From Siphonodentalium dalli (Eukaryota; Mollusca; Scaphopoda; Gadilida; Siphonodentaliidae): 64,000 nucleotides of DNA. Below, piece after piece: positions 27,501-33,500 of the stretch. Made by a program: the position numbers and the translations under genes. The notes under the pieces are model-generated. The model did not search any database. It had not been told where the DNA came from and saw only the letters and a list, made by a program, of their open reading frames with translations. Location: assembly GCA_032622095.1 (NCBI GenBank), contig CP136069.1, positions 155,113,043-155,177,042 on the forward strand, in the 5' to 3' direction. Positions within the stretch are counted from its first letter, which is position 1; every line of letters starts with the position of its first letter.

Positions 27501-30500
27501 GGCAACAAGCCATATTTCTGACTAAATCCTGAAAAGTTACCCATAATTCTGCTTTGGTTAAGAGGTCGATTAATTAGAGCATTACTGTACCTACCTTATA
27601 TGTGATTTATATTGTTTTCTTGGTAAATTAAAGTGGTAATTTCACACCTGTGACAGAATGCACATGTTTACAGTTGTTAACTCCACCCCATGTTGAACCA
27701 AGCCTTGAAATAGTGTTTCTGTCATTTGCAGAATGAGGTCCCCAGAGGGTGAATATAGTGATGCTATCCCACATAGGGGACTAGCATCATCAAATTCACC
27801 CTCTGGGGACCTCATTCTGTGTAGGCCTCATCTGCTGTGGGAGACATATATGTAGACTCAGATTGAAGTTCCCAAATGGTGAATATTGTTATGTACACCC
27901 ATTGGGAACCACGATTATGCAATGTGTTGTCGTCTGCAAATATTGGGATACAGAGAAACTAAACTAAAAAAGAAATAGAATCTATGTGAAGAAGTTGAAA
28001 TCTATAGAAATTTGATAATAAAGAAACTTTCCAGAGAAGATGAAGCCTAAGCAGAATAAGATCCCCAGAGATCAATTTAGCAATGCTAGCCAGCTTTGCA
28101 GGACATCGTCACTAAATTAACCCTATGGGGACCTCATTCTGCAAATGACAGACACACTAAACTCAGGCTTGTGCTGAACAATTTTTTTTTCACATGAATA
28201 TGAAGTGCTCGGTTTGATTTGGCATAGGTCTGCGAATGTCAAAATATTTAAAACACATTATATGAAAGAATCATATCTTGAGTATCTTCTGCATTCAAAT
28301 ACAGCTACATGTATACTTAAACTGGCCACCTCTAATGTGGTGTCACCCTGGTAATACTGCAGTATTATAACCTGCAACACCGCAGTAAGGTTACCGCTTC
28401 AACACTGTGCATAACGTGGTTACAGCACAATGCATGCGGTCACGGTTCACTGGCATGAAAATAAAATACAGTGATTCTCCTTATATCTGTGAAATTTAAC
28501 AAGATCCTCATGGACATATTATTTTCTTCAACTTCACCGCAGTGACCGTCTCGATACCTCTGTGGATACCGTATACTACCAGTAATAAGGTGGTCATTAC
28601 TTTTAACTATAACTTCTGAGCCGAATTGGGAGCTCTAGTTTTTCCAGTTCCAATTTTGAACAAGCAGTCGCAGACGACGGTGTCCCCAGCCGAATTGTGC
28701 AGTTGGGGAAGTGCATTCTCAATAATGTTTGCGTTCTCAGTATGTGCTAAACAAGAGGTGGGATTTTGTCAAAAAGCCTGGCTTGCGAACTCATTTTAGG
28801 TACTGACATTTGTGGAAATTAGCCATGTGACGTCGTCCATTTGCACCAAAAATAATAAACAAAGTCCAATAACTCTGCTGAAAATATCTGGCCAGACCTG
28901 GTTTGCGAACTCGTTCTAGATACTGGTCATGTGAAATCATAGGGCTTCACGGTTTTTCGGTATTTAGTCATACCGCGGTTTTGTTTTTAATACTGTGTAG
29001 TCGGTATTGGATTTCTTGAATAGTCAGTATACCGCCGCAAACTATATTTTCTTCTTTTAGTCGGTACTACGACAGCAAATGTCAATAAAATACATATTCT
29101 GAGGCTCTAAAGTGTGCCTGTAAGTAATGAACGAGAACGAGAACTAGCGAGACGAAACGAGAACCAGCGAGACGAGACGATAACGAGCCAGTCGCCCAAA
29201 GCGTAACTGCAGCAAAGTGCGAAAATCAATTATCACAAAGGCAGTGCCAACACGTTGTACGCTGATGGATGTGTGTTTATAGTCGTCTCATATGCAGTTC
29301 AAATTAGTGTACACAAAGCAATAATTAGACTAGGTCGCCATCCATACAATTATGAAATGTAAACTATACTCTCACAATTGTTTTCGTGCTAATGTTTATC
29401 CAATATCGAGACACCACGGATAAATACGTATTGCTTTGGGACCTTTTTAGTATAATCTGGACTTAATTCCCCTCATGGTATAATTCTTTAGAAAACAAAC
29501 CAAGAGACATATCAATTTGACGACAATCCATTGGAGTTGTGGAAAATGAATTGCAAATAATATCCAACATTTTCCGAATTCGCGCGAAAATATCTCTGTA
29601 TATGTGTCACAAGTGTGCCTTATGAGCGCTTAATCAGTAAGTCGGGACAGATTTTTGCACCGAAGCGTTCATACCTGAAACCAGAAAAGGTCAATATGTT
29701 GTCGTTTCTCGCGGCAAACATGTAATTTACTGTTTTGTTTTTATAATATGCTTTGTTATGAAATAAAAATTGTGAACTAATTACGTGTTTTTTTTGCATA
29801 AGCGATGTCAGTAGAACCCCACATACTGTTAAGATCACACGCGACATGCATTGCGTTGTCTTCTTTTCGCGTGCCCGCTTGACACTGCATTCACACGTGA
29901 ATATTGAATTCCGTACTGCATGTTGCAAAGGGTCTTAACTAGCAAAATGTTTGGACATTAATCTTGACGGTATTTAGTCATACAGCGGTATTGATTTTAA
30001 TACCATAGTCGGTATTGTGAAGGTGGATACCGTGCAGCCCTATGAAATCATATACCAAAAATCTTTGAAATCCGTTGACATTTGTGGAAATGAGCCATGT
30101 GACGTTGTCGATTTGCACACACAAAAATAAACAAAGTCCAATAAGTCTGCTTAAAATATCCGGCCGGACCTGGTTTGCGAACTCGTTCTAGATACTGGTC
30201 AAGTGAACTCATATACCAAATATCTTTGAAATTCGTTGAGATTTGTGGAAATGAGCCCTGTGACGTTTGTGGAAATGAGCCCTGTGACGTCGTCTATTTG
30301 CTATTTGGTAAATTCGACAAAAATAATAAACAAAGTCCAATAACTCCGGTAAAAATATACGGCCGGCCCTGGCTTGCGAACTCATTCTAGGTAATGGTCA
30401 GGTGAACTCATATACCAAATATCTTTGAAATCCGTTGAGATTTGTGGAAATGAGCCCTGTGACGTCGTCTATTTGCTATTTGGCAAATTCAACAACAATA

Positions 30501-33500
30501 ATAAACAAAGTCCAATAACTCCGTTAAAAATATCCGGCCGGACCTGGCTTGCGAATTCACTCTAGGTAATGGTCAGGTGAACTCATATACCAAATATCTT
30601 TGAAATCCGTTGATATTTGACAAAAATAATGAACAAAGTCCAATAACTCCGGTAAAAATATCCGGCCGCACCTGGCTTGCTAACTCATTATAGGTAATGG
30701 TCAGGTGAACTCATATACTACAAATCTTTGAAATCCGTTTACATTTGTTCAAGTTATGACTCTTACAAATTCGGGATGGACGGACGGCTCGACGGACGAA
30801 CGGAACCCATTACTATATCTATCCCCTGCAAATTTTCAATTTGGCGGGGGATAAAAATGAAGTCAAGTGGAATCGTTACATCATAATTATTTAACCCTTT
30901 CATGACAGGAACTGCGCTGTGCAGCATTAAATATCATGTGCCAGTGCATTCTCTTATATGTGAGTTTCCCATAGGGAGCCTCGCATATATTCCTGCTGCA
31001 TTTATGCCAGTATTGGATTCCGCAGGGTAACGATACAGATATAAGAGAATGCACTGGCTTACAAGGTCATGGTAAATATTGTTAGGCCAATGTATTTTCT
31101 AATATATGCAAGGCTCCTCATGGGAGACTCGCATATATAAGAGAATGCATTGGCACAGAGTTTTTGTAAAATTTTAGGAAGCTCCAGTCATGAAAGGATT
31201 AAATGACATGTTTATCCACGCAACTGAAATTGGGCTTCAACGTGAGATAATCAGCCGATCAGGGAATAATAATATTCTGTCGCACGTTATCTATAAAACT
31301 AACAAATTATAATGATGGAAAGAGTGTAATAAACAGAATAATCAATTGATTGTGATGATTACGTGACTAGGCCCAACTACCCTTGTGAATTATGGATTGA
31401 AATCTGCCAAAGGGTTAACTTTCATGACTGGAGCTTCTTGAAATTTTGCGAAAACCCTGTGCCAACACATAGGCCTAACAATATTGACCATGACGTTGTA
31501 AGCCATTGCATTCTCTTATATATGAGGTTCACCTATGCAAGACTCGCATATATAAGAGAATGCACTGGCACAGGATCTTTAATACTGCTGAACCAGCGCA
31601 GCTCCTGTCATGAAAGGGTTAACAGATGTTTAGATCATATAAGCAGATGACAGGCCTAGAAGAAGTTAGGGATACAAGTTACTCTTTGATAATGAATACA
31701 GAACTATCCAACCAATTCTTATGTATTCTACATTTAGTATTTATTAACCGATAGAAAACATATTGGAAGTTATGGTTACACTTTTTTTCACCCGGATAGT
31801 GCCCCTAAAATGGTCATTATCCCATGCTTTCGGGATTTTTCTAACCTATGTTAGAAAATGGGATTTATTTTACCCAGGTTCGCTGAAACTGGCATTTTTT
31901 CACCAGTCTCTTTAAAAAGACGATGATAATCCTAACGGATGTACATCTCTAGATGTGTCCATTAAATTTCATTTCCACAATGACGCAGAATTCCCAACAT
32001 GACGTAATAAACCATTTCCAAATATGGAATGCATTCCAGGCATGTTTGTGAGAATCGTAGTATTTAGAAATAGTTATAAATACAACAAGATGCGAAAGAA
32101 TAATCAGTTGACTAATAAAAACTCGAAGATGTTGTCCCCTATATATTGCGATGAGTAAAATGAGTGATGGATATATCGCCTGTATAAGTTTTCCAACAAT
32201 AGTTGAGTTTGACAATGCATGGGAAACTTGTCAACACATCATTGCCTCTGATCTGTGAAGTGATCTGTTATGCTATAAACTAATGAAATCACGCGTGCTT
32301 CGCCACTCTCCAATGAAATGGAGGGAATCCCATCAATTCAGAAACTGATTATGAATGAGATATCTAGAGACGTAAATATTTTAAAATTTTCATCGGCTTT
32401 TTAAAGAGACTGTTTTTTTTTTACCTATTAAGTTTGGACAAGTCTCATTTATAGAATGCTCAAACTGGCAGCGAAATGGCAATTTATTAGTGTCGACCGC
32501 CAAAAATCAATAATTATACCGGTGTATCTCCCCCCCCCCCCCCCCCCCCCCCGCCCTGGGTATTTCCCCCCCCCCCCCCCCCCCCCCCCCCCACTCATAT
32601 ATTTTTTTTTCCTCACTTATTTTATATTATTATGGTAAGAAATGCCGAGAAAACTATTTAAAAAAAAAAAATAAAAATTATTTTGAAGTTTAACTTTAAC
32701 CTCTCACACAACCCAATAGCATAAATATGTCAAAATATTACCTTACGATTTTATCGTTTATTTTGATTTATATTGTCATGAAATGGCGAGAAATTAACTT
32801 TATCAGTAAGAATTTGGGGTGGGGGGGGGAATACCCAGGCCTGAGTATCTTCCCCCCCCCCCCACCCAGCACCTACATATGACAAAAATTAAACGTATGA
32901 TTTTATTGCTTAATTTGCTTTATATAGTTATGAAATGGCGAGAAATTAACTTTATATGAGCAAAATTTGATAGAGTAAGAATTTGGGGTGGGGGGGGGGG
33001 GGGAAATACTCAGGCCTGGGTATCTTCCCCCCCACCCCACCCCACCCCAAATTCTTACTCTAATCAAATTTTGCTCATATAAAGTTAATTTCTCGCCATT
33101 CCATGACTATATAAAGCAAATTAAGCAATAAAATCATACGTTTAATTTTTGTCATATGTAGGTGCTGGGTGGGGGGGAAGATACTCAGGCCTGGGTATCT
33201 CCCCCCCCCACCCCAAATTCTTACTCTAATCAAATTTTGCTCATATAAAGTTAATTTCTCGCCATTTCATGACTATATAAAGCAAATTATAAAGCAATAA
33301 AATCGTACGTTTAATTTTTGTCATATGTAGGTGCTGGGTGGGGGGGAAGATACTCAGGCCTGGGTATCCCCCCCCCCCACCCAAAATTTTGACTCTATAA
33401 AATTTTGCTCATATAAAGTTAATTTCTCGCCATTTCATGACTATATAAAGCAAATTAAACGATAGAATCTTAAGGTAATATTTTGACATATTTATGCTAT